This document shows positions 37,660 to 46,115 of a stretch of DNA of 64,000 nt, in pieces. Positions within the stretch are counted from its first letter, which is position 1. Each line of letters opens with the position of its first letter. The notes beneath the pieces were generated by a model. That model saw only the letters and a program-made list of their open reading frames with translations, was not told the origin of the DNA and did not search any database. The translations under genes were made by a program, and so were the position numbers. Location of the stretch: NCBI RefSeq assembly GCF_019655435.1, contig NZ_BPFH01000001.1:620001-684000 (forward strand), read 5' to 3'. This DNA is from Jannaschia pagri (GTDB taxonomy: Bacteria; Pseudomonadota; Alphaproteobacteria; Rhodobacterales; Rhodobacteraceae).

Positions 37660-38340
37660 ATGTCCATTTGGGAACGCATCCTCGACGCCCTCAGCCAGTT
37701 GGCCCCCGGCGAACGGCTGTCGGCCTTATTTGACCGGCTGCGCACCCCGCCGGAGCGCTCCATCGGCTTTACCATCGCGGTCATCGCCTTGGGCGCGAAA
37801 ATGGCCAAGGCCGATGGTCGCGTCACCCGATCCGAGGTCGCCGCCTTCCGCGAGGTGTTCACGATCCCGCCCGCGCAGGAGGATAACGCCGCCCGTGTCT
37901 TTGACATGGCCCGGACGGATGTGGCTGGGTTCGACGATTACGCCCGCCGGATCGCAGCCATGTTCGACGGCGATAGCATGGTCCTGCGCGACTTGATGGA
38001 GGGGCTGTTCCACATCGCCATGGCCGACGGCACCTATCACCCAGCCGAAGACGATTTCCTGCACCAGGTGGCCCGGATCTTCGGCTTGGACGATCGGGAG
38101 TTCAGGTCCCTTCGCACCCGGTTTGTGCCGGGGGCACCGCCCGATTGCTATGACGTGCTGGGCGTGACGCCGGATATGCCCCTCGATGAGATCCGAACAG
38201 CCTGGCGCCAACTGGTGCGCGAGACACATCCAGACAGGATGATGGCGCGCGGCCTGCCCGAAGAGGCGGTGAAACTGGCGGAGAAGCGGTTGGTCGCGAT
38301 CAACCGCGCGTGGGAGACGATCCAGGCCGAGGCGGCGTGA
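37660..38340 (+). CDS. TerB-DnaJ protein (DjlA-like, without membrane anchor)
   Basis: A 226-residue protein. Residues about 35-145 form a TerB-like helical domain (FTIAVIALGAKMAKADGRVT and LFHIAMADGTYHPAEDDFL, both with the acidic ADG motif). The C-terminus (about 160-226) is a J domain: DCYDVLGVTPDMPLDEIRTAWRQLVRETHPDRM with the HPD motif that stimulates DnaK. DjlA has the same two domains plus an N-terminal membrane helix; here the N-terminus is amphipathic and no clear helix is seen. It overlaps the next gene's GTG by four bases. Confidence 0.85.
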   Translation: MSIWERILDALSQLAPGERLSALFDRLRTPPERSIGFTIAVIALGAKMAKADGRVTRSEVAAFREVFTIPPAQEDNAARVFDMARTDVAGFDDYARRIAAMFDGDSMVLRDLMEGLFHIAMADGTYHPAEDDFLHQVARIFGLDDREFRSLRTRFVPGAPPDCYDVLGVTPDMPLDEIRTAWRQLVRETHPDRMMARGLPEEAVKLAEKRLVAINRAWETIQAEAA

Positions 38341-39329
38341 CTCTGCGCGTGGCCACGTGGAACGTGGAATGGTTCGACCGTCTGTTCGACGACAACGCGG
38401 TGCCCACGGCAACGGACGATTGGTCAGCGCGCTACAAGGTCACCAAGGCACGTCAGTTGGAGGCTATCGCCCAGGTCATGGCCAAGATCAACGCCGACGC
38501 CCTGGTCATTGTGGAGGCGCCCGATACCTCCGGCACACGGTCTGGGACGGCGGCGCTCGAAACCTTTGCTGAGCGATATGACCTGCGGACCCACCGCGCC
38601 ATGCTGGGCTTTGCCAATGACACACGGCAAGAAATCGCGCTGCTCTATGATCCTGCGGTGGTCACCGCGCGCCATGCCCCTGGCGATGCGCCCGATGCGC
38701 CGCGTTTCGACCGGTCCTTCCACATCGACCTGGACACCGATTTGCGCGCGGAACGGCTTGTCTGGTCCAAACCACCGCTAGAGGTGGATCTGGAAACCGC
38801 TGACGGGCGGAGCCTGCATGTGATTGGCGTCCATGCGAAATCCAAGGCGGCCCATGGCGCGCGCGATGACGCGGATCGGATCCGCATCGCCATACAGAAC
38901 CGACGCAAGCAATTGGGCCAATGCATTTGGCTGCGACGTCGGGTGGAGGCACGCCTCGCCGAAGGGCGCTCCCTGGTGGTCGCCGGTGATTTCAACGATG
39001 GGCCCGGGCTCGATCAATTCGAAAGCCTGTTCGGGCGCTCCGGTGTCGAAATCGTTCTGGGTGAAGGGCCGACAGCGCTCCATGATCCAGCGGCGGTGCC
39101 CCCTCGGATCGGGGCCGCCGCCCCTGCAACGGCGCGCTTTTGGGACAACGACAACAAGCGGTATTTGAACGCCCTGTTGGATTTCGCGATGGTCAGCCCG
39201 GACCTGAAGGCCGGCGCGACATGGCGGATTTGGCACCCGTTTGACAGCGCCGAGGCCATCGCCGACCCAGAGTTGAGCGCGGCCTTGCTGGATGCCTCGG
39301 ATCACTACCCCGTGGTCCTTGACCTGTGA
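38337..39329 (+). CDS. Endonuclease/exonuclease/phosphatase family protein
   Basis: A 330-residue EEP-fold metalloenzyme. Core residues are in VATWNVEWFD (Asn), VIVEAPD (metal Glu), IGVHAKSKAAHG (His), VVAGDFNDGPG (Asp/Asn) and DASDHYPVVL (Asp/His pair) at the C-terminus. The fold covers DNA nucleases, inositol and sphingomyelin phosphodiesterases; the substrate is not evident. No signal peptide. The start GTG overlaps the preceding stop as GTGA, so it is translationally coupled to the TerB-DnaJ gene. Confidence 0.85.
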   Translation: MTLRVATWNVEWFDRLFDDNAVPTATDDWSARYKVTKARQLEAIAQVMAKINADALVIVEAPDTSGTRSGTAALETFAERYDLRTHRAMLGFANDTRQEIALLYDPAVVTARHAPGDAPDAPRFDRSFHIDLDTDLRAERLVWSKPPLEVDLETADGRSLHVIGVHAKSKAAHGARDDADRIRIAIQNRRKQLGQCIWLRRRVEARLAEGRSLVVAGDFNDGPGLDQFESLFGRSGVEIVLGEGPTALHDPAAVPPRIGAAAPATARFWDNDNKRYLNALLDFAMVSPDLKAGATWRIWHPFDSAEAIADPELSAALLDASDHYPVVLDL

Positions 39330-39353
39330 TCACAGGCATCCCACCTTTCGTCC

Positions 39354-39686
39354 ATGCGCCCACTTCTGATCCTTCCGTTTCTCGCCCTGCCCGCTGCCGC
39401 CCAAGAGGCTGATGCGCCATCGGCCATGGAGCGGGGCCTTAGGCTGTTCCTCGATGGCCTGATGCAGGAGATGGAACCCGCTCTCCGGGACTTGGAGGGT
39501 TTGGCCGAGGAGGCTGCCCCCCTGCTCGAAGGATTGCAGCAAGACCTGTCAGAAACGCTGGGCGACCTGAACGCCTATCACGCACCCGAAGTTCTTCCGA
39601 ACGGCGACATACTCATCCGTCGCAAGGAGCCCTTAACGCCCGATGGGTCCGTTGATCGCAATCCAGACGGATCCGTCGATTTGTGA
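39354..39686 (+). CDS. Small secreted protein, unknown (mislabelled AAA+ ATPase in the clade)
   Basis: A 110-residue protein with a signal peptide (residues 1-16, MRPLLILPFLALPAAA). The mature part is acidic and helical (MERGLRLFLDGLMQEMEPAL, then LAEEAAPLLEGLQQDLSETL), then YHAPEVLPNGDILIRRKEP, and ends with two copies of a DGSVD motif. I recall similar small proteins in Rhodobacteraceae carrying the product name AAA+ family ATPase, but no Walker motif exists here and the name is wrong. It lies 24 bases after the EEP gene and is convergent with pcs. Confidence 0.7.
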   Translation: MRPLLILPFLALPAAAQEADAPSAMERGLRLFLDGLMQEMEPALRDLEGLAEEAAPLLEGLQQDLSETLGDLNAYHAPEVLPNGDILIRRKEPLTPDGSVDRNPDGSVDL

Positions 39687-40391
39687 TCACACCCGAAGCC
39701 GGTCCAGCATCTGCTGGGCGACGCCTGCCGCCAGCAGGTACGTCGACGTCAGCCCAAACGCCCAGGCCCAGGCGCCAGACAACCCGAACTCCCCCCAGGC
39801 AGCCATCACTGCCAGCACCATCCAGGCCAAGGCAATCGTCAGCGTGAGGGGCCTCCACCGGACGGTCCGAACGGGATGGACAAAACGGATGGGCAGGAAC
39901 ATGGCCGCCGACAGCACCAGGGCCACGGCAAGCGTGACGCCCGGGGCGGGTTGCAGCACGAAAACCACCAGGGCGAACATATTCCAACAGCCCGGGAAGC
40001 CCTCGAAACTGGCGTCTTCGGTCTTCATCTGAGTGTCTGCAAAATACAACGCCGAGGCAAAGGGCACGACCGTCAGGATGCCCCAGCCAATCCAGCCGGG
40101 GACCAGCCCGCTCGCGTAGAGCGCGTAGACCGGGATGAACACATAGGTCAGGTAATCAATGATGAGATCCAAGAGGACCCCGTCAAAGCGGGCCGCGTGA
40201 AGCTGCACGTCCCACCGACGGGCCAGTGGCCCATCAATCCCGTCCACGAAGAGCGCAGCCAGCAGCCACAGGAACATCCAAGACCAATTGGCTTCGACCG
40301 CAGCCAACAGCGAGAACATCGCGAACACGGCGCCACTGGCGGTCAGCAGATGGACGGAATGCGCTTTGGTACGGGGCCACATGGGGAACAT
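39687..40391 (-). CDS. pcs: Phosphatidylcholine synthase
   Basis: A 234-residue CDP-alcohol phosphatidyltransferase with about eight membrane segments. It condenses CDP-diacylglycerol with choline to make phosphatidylcholine in one step. The motif DGIDGPLARRWDVQL, then FDGVLLDLIID, carries the DG.AR...G...D...D residues in the Pcs arrangement. Length is close to known Pcs enzymes (about 235-240). AAAGGG precedes the ATG; an ATG three codons in is an alternative. With pssA and psd in the same window the cell can make both PC and PE. Confidence 0.9.
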   Translation of the reverse strand: MFPMWPRTKAHSVHLLTASGAVFAMFSLLAAVEANWSWMFLWLLAALFVDGIDGPLARRWDVQLHAARFDGVLLDLIIDYLTYVFIPVYALYASGLVPGWIGWGILTVVPFASALYFADTQMKTEDASFEGFPGCWNMFALVVFVLQPAPGVTLAVALVLSAAMFLPIRFVHPVRTVRWRPLTLTIALAWMVLAVMAAWGEFGLSGAWAWAFGLTSTYLLAAGVAQQMLDRLRV

Positions 40392-40489
40392 GTGCCCTTT
40401 GCACCCCCGGATGTCGAGGCATCCTGTCCCCTTGTCCGCACCGGTCGCAGCGGTCTACTGCGCAGGCACCGTCGCAGCACGAGGGGGCC

Positions 40490-41380
40490 ATGGCAGAGGT
40501 TCTGGTGCTCGGAGGGTCCGGCTTGATCGGCGCGGCCTGCTATCGAAAGCTGCTCGCCGAGGGCCACAGCATGCGCGGTCTCGCCCGATCCCAAGAGGCG
40601 GCCCATCTGACCGATCCGGACGGGACGTGGATCCTGGCCGATCTTGCACAGATGACCGCAGCGGACTGGGCAGAGGCCGTTGCAGGGATCGACGTGGTCG
40701 TCAACGCAGCCGGGGCTTTGCAAGATGGCGGAGGCGACGACCTCAATGCCGTCCACGTAGAGGCGATCCGTGGCTTGCTGACCGCAGTGCGCGGACGTGA
40801 GACGTTGATCGTCCAGATTTCCGCCGTGGGCGCCGCTGAGACGGCCGCGACAGCCTTTCTGAGGACGAAAGGCCAAGGCGATAAACTGCTTCGAACGAAT
40901 TGGGAGCGGCACATCATCCTCCGACCCGGATTGGTGATCGGACGCGCGGCCTACGGCGGGACAGCCCTTTTGTGCGCGGCGGCGGCCTTGCCTTGGGTCA
41001 CGCCTCAGATCTTCGGAGAGAGCAGGATCCAAACTGTCGCGTTGGACGATCTCGCCGATGCGGTCGCCCAGGCCGTCCGGGGCGACATTCCACCAGGGAC
41101 GGAGGCGGACCTTGTCGAAGCCCATGGCCAATCGCTGCCAGACCTGATTGCCGAGCTGCGAGCCTGGCTCGGCCTGCCGCCCGCCCGGTGGCGTGTCGCC
41201 GTGCCGGATTGGGCCCTGGGCGCGGTTGGCCGCGCCGCTGATGCCCTCGGACGCCTTGGTTGGCGGTCGCCCCTGAGGACAACGGCCCTCCGCGTTCTAA
41301 GCGAGGGCGTGATCGGAGACCCTTCGCCCTGGCGCGCGGCAGGGGGCCAAGCCTGTCGGTCCCTCTCGCAATCCCTCTGA
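40490..41380 (+). CDS. NAD(P)-binding epimerase-like protein
   Basis: A 296-residue atypical short-chain dehydrogenase/NmrA-like protein. The Rossmann motif VLVLGGSGLIGAACY is at residues 4-18 and VVVNAAGALQDGG follows strand 4. The usual catalytic YxxxK is not obvious; the region reads AAETAATAFLRTKGQGD. Relatives are often named NADH ubiquinone oxidoreductase-like or ribitol epimerase-like and are sometimes fused to a DoxX-like membrane domain, which here is the next gene. ATG at 40490 with GAGGGGG just before it. Substrate unknown. Confidence 0.8.
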   Translation: MAEVLVLGGSGLIGAACYRKLLAEGHSMRGLARSQEAAHLTDPDGTWILADLAQMTAADWAEAVAGIDVVVNAAGALQDGGGDDLNAVHVEAIRGLLTAVRGRETLIVQISAVGAAETAATAFLRTKGQGDKLLRTNWERHIILRPGLVIGRAAYGGTALLCAAAALPWVTPQIFGESRIQTVALDDLADAVAQAVRGDIPPGTEADLVEAHGQSLPDLIAELRAWLGLPPARWRVAVPDWALGAVGRAADALGRLGWRSPLRTTALRVLSEGVIGDPSPWRAAGGQACRSLSQSL

Positions 41381-41383
41381 GGC

Positions 41384-41785
41384 ATGCCTGCAACGGTTCA
41401 AGAGAGGTGGTTCGCCCGCCTCTGGGCCCTTCTGCCCGTCGGGATCGCCGTCCTGTGCCTTTTTTGGGTCGCCTCGGGCGCCATCGCGATTGCGCGCTGG
41501 CCGGCGGCGGTCTCCTTGCACACGTCGCGCGATGTGCCCGATGGTCTTGCCATCGCCACAGTGATCGGGGGCGCCATTGCCGACATCGCCCTCGGACTAG
41601 CGGTCCTGTGGCGCCCCTGGGCCAGGCGGGCCTGCCAAGGCATGACGCTGCTGGCCGGGACCTATTTGGTCGGGGGCACCGCCCTGACCCCAGACCTCTG
41701 GGCAGACCCGCTCGGCCCCTTCGTCAAAGTGCTGCCCGCCCTGTTTCAACCACTCATGGTGGCCGCCATATTGGACACCCGATGA
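41384..41785 (+). CDS. DoxX-like small membrane protein
   Basis: A 133-residue protein with four membrane helices (about 10-34, 51-72, 82-101 and 110-129) in the DoxX_3 layout, including WLLP-like and GGAIADIALGLAVLWRPWAR. It begins three bases after the epimerase stop and its stop overlaps the next gene's ATG, so the three genes form a tight unit. In other genomes this domain is fused to an epimerase-like domain, which supports a joint function, possibly redox at the membrane. Confidence 0.75.
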   Translation: MPATVQERWFARLWALLPVGIAVLCLFWVASGAIAIARWPAAVSLHTSRDVPDGLAIATVIGGAIADIALGLAVLWRPWARRACQGMTLLAGTYLVGGTALTPDLWADPLGPFVKVLPALFQPLMVAAILDTR

Positions 41786-42258
41786 TGTACGACCTGCTCC
41801 GCTTGGCCCATGTGATCGGCGCCACGGTCTTGTTGGGTACGGCGGCCGGGATCGCGTTCTTCATGGTCATGTCCCACCGCTCCAAGGATCCAAAGCTGGT
41901 GGCCCATGTGGCAGGGATCGTGGTCGTGGCCGATACCGTCTTCACCGCGACTGCTGCGGTCTTGCAACCGGTCAGCGGCGCGGCTCTGGCTCACTTGGCG
42001 GGCTGACCGCTGACCAACGGGTGGGTGGCGCTGTCGCTGGTGCACTATGTTTTCGTGGGGGCGTTTTGGCTGCCGGTTGTTTGGATCCAACTGAGGATGA
42101 GAAACCTCGCGCGCGCCGCCCATGCCGTAGGCGAGGAACTCCCCCTCGCCTACCATCGTCTCTATGCCATCTGGTTCGCCTGCGGTGTGCCCGCTTTTGC
42201 GGCGGTCTTGGCGATTGTCTGGCTTATGCTGACGAAACCGCCGCTCAGTTGGCCGTAA
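41782..42258 (+). pseudogene. DUF2269 membrane protein interrupted by in-frame TGA
   Basis: Read as a single frame this is 158 codons of a DUF2269-like four-helix membrane protein: MMYDLLRLAHVIGATVLLG at the start, PVSGAALAHLAG, then codon 75 (42004-42006) TGA, then PLTNGWVALSLVHYVFVGAF and WLPVVWIQLRMR, ending near 42258. Both sides keep the same frame and family pattern; relatives have Trp at the stop position, so TGG to TGA is the likely change. The upstream piece would be a 74-residue truncated protein. It follows the DoxX-like gene with an ATGA overlap. It could be a recent nonsense mutation, a sequencing error or, less likely, read-through. Confidence 0.8.
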
Positions 42259-42820
42259 GGCGTACCTCGGGCACCGGATAGCCCATGCTGTCGCTGAAGT
42301 CGTAGTTCACGTGGCAGTTGTGACAGAACGATTGGCTGACCTTCATCGTCTGCCCCGTAGGTTGAACACCGGAATAGACCCAGTTGTCGGTATCAGGCGC
42401 GTCGTCCACCTTGGTCATGATCAACAGGGGTGCGCGGCGCGCATTGCCGTCCTTCACCCCGATCATTTCCTTGGCCAGCACCGAACCCACCGGCATCTCG
42501 AAGTCCCCTTCCTCGTACTTGAGGTACTGTTCGGCAGCGATCTCATTGACGAAGGTGTTCAAAAACCGCTCCCCATGGACGCCAGCCACCGCCGGGCGGG
42601 TCCCTGCGGCAGCCCAATCACGGTAAGCCATCGCAACCTCATGGCCCTGCGCCTGATACCCCTCCAACATGTAATCGGACATGCAGTCATACATGGCCAA
42701 AACCTGATCGTCCGTCATATCATACCGGTCGGCAGGCAGGGCGCAGGTCTCTTGCGCTGCGGCAGGCAAGGCAAAGGCAACGGCGGTCGTGGCCGCCGCG
42801 ACGAGGGTGATCGATCGCAT
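42245..42820 (-). CDS. Secreted cytochrome, P460-like, single haem site
   Basis: A 191-residue exported protein with a signal peptide (about residues 1-22, ending LPAAAQ). One c-type haem motif, CHNCH, is at residues 166-170 (QSFCHNCHVNYDF). Upstream, YLKYEEGDFEMPVGSVLAKE is the pattern of the cytochrome P460 fold (a beta-rich domain ending in CxxCH). P460 proteins oxidise hydroxylamine or NO in some bacteria; here the role is open. GGAGAC lies before the ATG. It is divergent from argD, 154 bases apart, and overlaps the end of the DUF2269 gene by 14 bases. Confidence 0.75.
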   Translation of the reverse strand: MRSITLVAAATTAVAFALPAAAQETCALPADRYDMTDDQVLAMYDCMSDYMLEGYQAQGHEVAMAYRDWAAAGTRPAVAGVHGERFLNTFVNEIAAEQYLKYEEGDFEMPVGSVLAKEMIGVKDGNARRAPLLIMTKVDDAPDTDNWVYSGVQPTGQTMKVSQSFCHNCHVNYDFSDSMGYPVPEVRLTAN

Positions 42821-42974
42821 GGGTGTCTCCTCAGATGTCCTGTGACAGGTTGAAGCATCGCACGGCCTCAACTGGCCAGTGACATTCACGTGAGGGGCTA
42901 CGGGCGAAGATTGTTGACAGGCGCAGCGATTTCCGCCACGGCACCCGCTCACCCTGACAACAAGGACCAGAGAG

Positions 42975-44153
42975 ATGATTTCGCCCATCCTGCCCACCTA
43001 CAACCGTGCCCCGCTGAGCTTTGTCTCGGGCGAGGGCTCCTGGCTGGTGGAAGCGGACGGGCGACGCTTTCTGGACCTCGGCTCCGGCATCGCAGTGAAT
43101 GTCCTGGGCCATGCCCATCCGGCCCTGACAGCGGCCCTAACCGCCCAGGCCGGGCAGTTGTGGCACACCTCGAACCTCTACCACATCCCCCAGCAAGAGG
43201 CTCTGGCGGACAAACTGGTGGCCGCGACCTTTGCCGATACCTGCTTTTTCACCAATTCGGGGACGGAGTCTTGCGAGTTGGCCGTCAAGATGGCCCGCAA
43301 GTATTGGACCGCAAAGGACCAGCCCGAGCGGTCGGTGATCCTGGCCTTTACGGGCTCGTTCCACGGACGCTCCAGCGCAGGCATCGCCGCTGCCGGATCT
43401 GAAAAGATGACCGCGGGCTTCGGCCCGTTGCTGCCTGGCTTCCGCCATCTGCCGTTCGGCGATCACGAGGCCCTGACCGAAGCCATGAAGGCGCCCGACG
43501 TGGCCGCGATCATCCTTGAGCCGGTGCAGGGCGAGGGGGGCATCGTCCCCGTCCCCGACCAATGCCTCAAGGGTCTGCGCGATGCCTGCGACGCGACGGG
43601 TACCCTCTTGATCCTAGATGAAGTGCAGTGCGGCATGGGGCGCACGGGGAAACTCTTTGCCCACGAATGGGCCGGGATCACCCCGGACATCATGATGGTC
43701 GCCAAAGGGATCGGCGGCGGCTTCCCCCTCGGCGCTCTCTTGGCCACCGAAGAGGCCGCGCAGGGCATGACCGCCGGGACCCATGGGTCGACCTATGGGG
43801 GCAACCCGCTGGCCTGCGCGGTCGGCAACGCAGTCATGGAGATCGTCGCCGATGACGCCTTCCTGGCCGAGGTCAACCGCAAAGCAGGCCTCATGCGCCA
43901 AGCCCTAGAGGGCCTCGTGGCCGCCCACCCCGACGTCTTCGAAGCGGTGCGCGGGGCTGGGCTGATGCTGGGTCTCAAATGCAAAGTGCCCAACGCCGAC
44001 GTTCTGCAAGCCGCCTATGGCCAAGACCTCTGCGTTGTGCCCGCTGCGGACAATGTCCTCCGCCTGCTGCCCGCCCTCAACATCGAGGATGCAGACATCC
44101 GCGAGGCCGTCGCCCGCCTGGACCGCGCTGCCGCCTCGCTCGTCCCCGCCTGA
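42975..44153 (+). CDS. argD: Acetylornithine aminotransferase
   Basis: A 392-residue PLP-dependent class-III aminotransferase that converts N-acetylglutamate semialdehyde to acetylornithine in arginine synthesis; it may also serve lysine synthesis. Visible are [38 protein letters not shown], the Asp in [13 protein letters not shown] and the PLP Lys in [15 protein letters not shown] near residue 243. Length is normal (about 390-400). argF follows, after one copy of the intergenic repeat. Start has a weak AGAGAG ribosome-binding site. Confidence 0.96.
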   Translation: MISPILPTYNRAPLSFVSGEGSWLVEADGRRFLDLGSGIAVNVLGHAHPALTAALTAQAGQLWHTSNLYHIPQQEALADKLVAATFADTCFFTNSGTESCELAVKMARKYWTAKDQPERSVILAFTGSFHGRSSAGIAAAGSEKMTAGFGPLLPGFRHLPFGDHEALTEAMKAPDVAAIILEPVQGEGGIVPVPDQCLKGLRDACDATGTLLILDEVQCGMGRTGKLFAHEWAGITPDIMMVAKGIGGGFPLGALLATEEAAQGMTAGTHGSTYGGNPLACAVGNAVMEIVADDAFLAEVNRKAGLMRQALEGLVAAHPDVFEAVRGAGLMLGLKCKVPNADVLQAAYGQDLCVVPAADNVLRLLPALNIEDADIREAVARLDRAAASLVPA

Positions 44154-44154
44154 T

Positions 44155-44206
44155 CTTCTTCTCGGCGAAAATACTCTGCGGGGGTCCGGGGGTGCAAAAC
44201 CCCCGG
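44155..44206 (+). repeat. Intergenic repeat, copy 3 (best example)
   Basis: Starts one base after the argD stop. Order: leader CTTCTTCTCGGC, then GAAAATACTC, then GCGGGGGT, and a hairpin CCGGGGG/CCCCCGG with a TGCAAAA loop. The argF ribosome-binding site (AGGAG) lies about a dozen bases after the hairpin, so the element may also affect argF. Four other copies are at 1269, 14588, 48694 and 50283. Confidence 0.85.
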
Positions 44207-44229
44207 CGCTCTGCTTTCAGGAGCTTCCC

Positions 44230-45156
44230 ATGACCCATTTCCTCGACATCCACAAAACGGATCCCGTGGCGCTGCGGGCGATCCTTGATCAAGCCAATGC
44301 CATGAAAACGGCCCGGGGCGACCGTCCCAAGGGCACGCCCGATGACGACCTGCCCCTTGCGGGCCGCGTTGTGGCGCTGATCTTCGAAAAGCCCTCGACC
44401 CGGACGCGGATCAGCTTTGATGTGGGCACCCGCCAGATGGGGGGGACCACGCTGGTGCTGTCCGGCGCCGATATGCAACTCGGCCACGGTGAGAGCATTG
44501 GCGACACGGCCCGCGTGCTATCGCGCTATGTGGATCTGATCATGATCCGCACCTATGGCGAAGAGGTCCTGACCGAGATGGCCGAGCATGCGACCGTGCC
44601 GGTGATCAATGGACTGACGGACAATTCCCATCCGTGTCAGTTGATGGCCGACGTCATGACCTACGAAGAACACCGCGGTCCAATCCGGGGCAAGCGCGTG
44701 GCCTGGATGGGTGACGGCAACAACGTCGCCCAGAGCTTTCTGCACGCTGCCGCCAGTTTCGGGTTTCACTTCACCTTCTCCGGTCCCGAGGCGCTGGACC
44801 CGGACCCGGCGCTCATCGGCCTCGCGCGCAAAGCGGGCTGCGAGGTGCGGGTAGAGCGTGACCCCCGCGCCGCCGTCGCCGATGCCGACCTCGTGGTAAC
44901 GGACACCTGGGTCAGCATGGGCGATGCCGAAAGCTCACGCCAACGCCGCCACAACCTGTTGCGTCCCTATCAAGTGAACGAACGCCTGATGGAGGCCGCC
45001 CCCAGCGACGCCCTGGTCATGCATTGCCTGCCCGCTCACCGGGGTGAAGAGATCACCGATGCCGTCCTCGATGGCGCGCAGTCGGTGGTCTTCGACGAGG
45101 CCGAGAACCGTCTGCACGCGCAAAAGGCGATCATGCGGTGGTGTCTGGGCGTTTAA
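44230..45156 (+). CDS. argF: Ornithine carbamoyltransferase
   Basis: A 308-residue transcarbamylase that makes citrulline from ornithine and carbamoyl phosphate. The carbamoyl-phosphate motif is [12 protein letters not shown] (STRTR), with HPCQLMADV and the ornithine-side motif [12 protein letters not shown] near the end. Length is that of anabolic ArgF (about 305-310). ATG at 44230 with AGGAG seven bases upstream. With argD just before it, arginine synthesis is partly clustered here; argH is at 60449. Confidence 0.97.
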   Translation: MTHFLDIHKTDPVALRAILDQANAMKTARGDRPKGTPDDDLPLAGRVVALIFEKPSTRTRISFDVGTRQMGGTTLVLSGADMQLGHGESIGDTARVLSRYVDLIMIRTYGEEVLTEMAEHATVPVINGLTDNSHPCQLMADVMTYEEHRGPIRGKRVAWMGDGNNVAQSFLHAAASFGFHFTFSGPEALDPDPALIGLARKAGCEVRVERDPRAAVADADLVVTDTWVSMGDAESSRQRRHNLLRPYQVNERLMEAAPSDALVMHCLPAHRGEEITDAVLDGAQSVVFDEAENRLHAQKAIMRWCLGV

Positions 45157-46115
45157 CCTTTGCCCAGGGGCCATCCGCCCCCGGGCCCCAGGCCGCGCCT
45201 GAGCCGAGGGACCAGCCAAGGGCCGCCATTGCCTTCATGGTCGGGGCAACCGTGCTGATTGCGGCAACCACGTTGCTGGCCAAGGCCCTGGGCACAGCGG
45301 CCCTCGGCACCGCCCTGCCGCCCCTGCAAGTGACCTTCGGGCGATACCTCTTTGCCGCGCTGGCCATCTTCGCCGCTGCCGCCGTGTTGCGGCCCCCCAT
45401 GACGACCAGACAGGCCCGATGGCATCTGGCGCGCATCCTCTGTGGATGGGGCGGCGTAACGCTGATGTTTGCCTCAGTGGCGCTGATCCCCTTGGCCGAG
45501 GCAACGGCGATCACCTTCCTGAACCCGATCTTCGCCATGATCCTGGCAATCCCCCTGTTGGGGGAGCAGGTGGGTCGGGTCCGTTGGACCGCCGCCGTGA
45601 TTGCTTTGGCCGGTGCCATTGTCCTGCTGCGCCCGGGGACGGGCGTCTTGGAATGGGGCGCGCTGCTCGCTCTGGGGGCAGCGGTCTTGCTGGGCACCGA
45701 GGTCCTCATCATCAAACGCCTGACCCGACACGAAAGCCTGCTTGCGACATTGGTCTGGGCCAATGGGCTTGGCCTTGTGATCGCCGCTTCGACCGCCTTA
45801 CCCGGTTGGCAACCGCCGACCATGGCGCAATGGGCGGGACTGGCCGCGCTCGGCCTGACCATGGCGGCGGCCCAGGGGTTGTTCGTCAATGCCATGGCGC
45901 GGGCGGACGCGAGTTTCATCACGCCCTTTGGCTATCTCACGCTGGTTTTTGCGGGCCTCTACGACGCCGCGCTTTTCGACGTCTGGCTGGATGGCCTGGG
46001 TTGGGTCGGCGCGGCGCTTATCCTCATGGGCGCGGGGCTTCTGGCTTGGCGAGAGGGTCAGCGTTCAAAAGCCGCAAAGCCTCTCGCGCAACGGCCTCCT
46101 CCACCCGAGGGGTGA
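45138..46115 (+). CDS. EamA/DMT-family transporter
   Basis: A 325-residue ten-helix membrane protein of the drug/metabolite transporter superfamily, made of two EamA repeats. Repeat ends are visible as [20 protein letters not shown], then [18 protein letters not shown], and [21 protein letters not shown], then [19 protein letters not shown]. The substrate is unknown. The start is a GTG inside the end of argF (19-base overlap); the first in-frame ATG would remove helix 1. The C-terminal codons overlap the convergent serine hydrolase gene by 92 bases. Confidence 0.82.
   Translation: MVSGRLTFAQGPSAPGPQAAPEPRDQPRAAIAFMVGATVLIAATTLLAKALGTAALGTALPPLQVTFGRYLFAALAIFAAAAVLRPPMTTRQARWHLARILCGWGGVTLMFASVALIPLAEATAITFLNPIFAMILAIPLLGEQVGRVRWTAAVIALAGAIVLLRPGTGVLEWGALLALGAAVLLGTEVLIIKRLTRHESLLATLVWANGLGLVIAASTALPGWQPPTMAQWAGLAALGLTMAAAQGLFVNAMARADASFITPFGYLTLVFAGLYDAALFDVWLDGLGWVGAALILMGAGLLAWREGQRSKAAKPLAQRPPPPEG

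Noticed and set aside
41782-42006. Short DUF2269 fragment as a complete 74-residue gene
   Set aside because: The same frame resumes family-like sequence right after the TGA, so it is better described as one interrupted gene.
42004-42006. Selenocysteine at the in-frame TGA
   Set aside because: The family has Trp there, no selenocysteine insertion structure is evident, and a one-base nonsense change is simpler.
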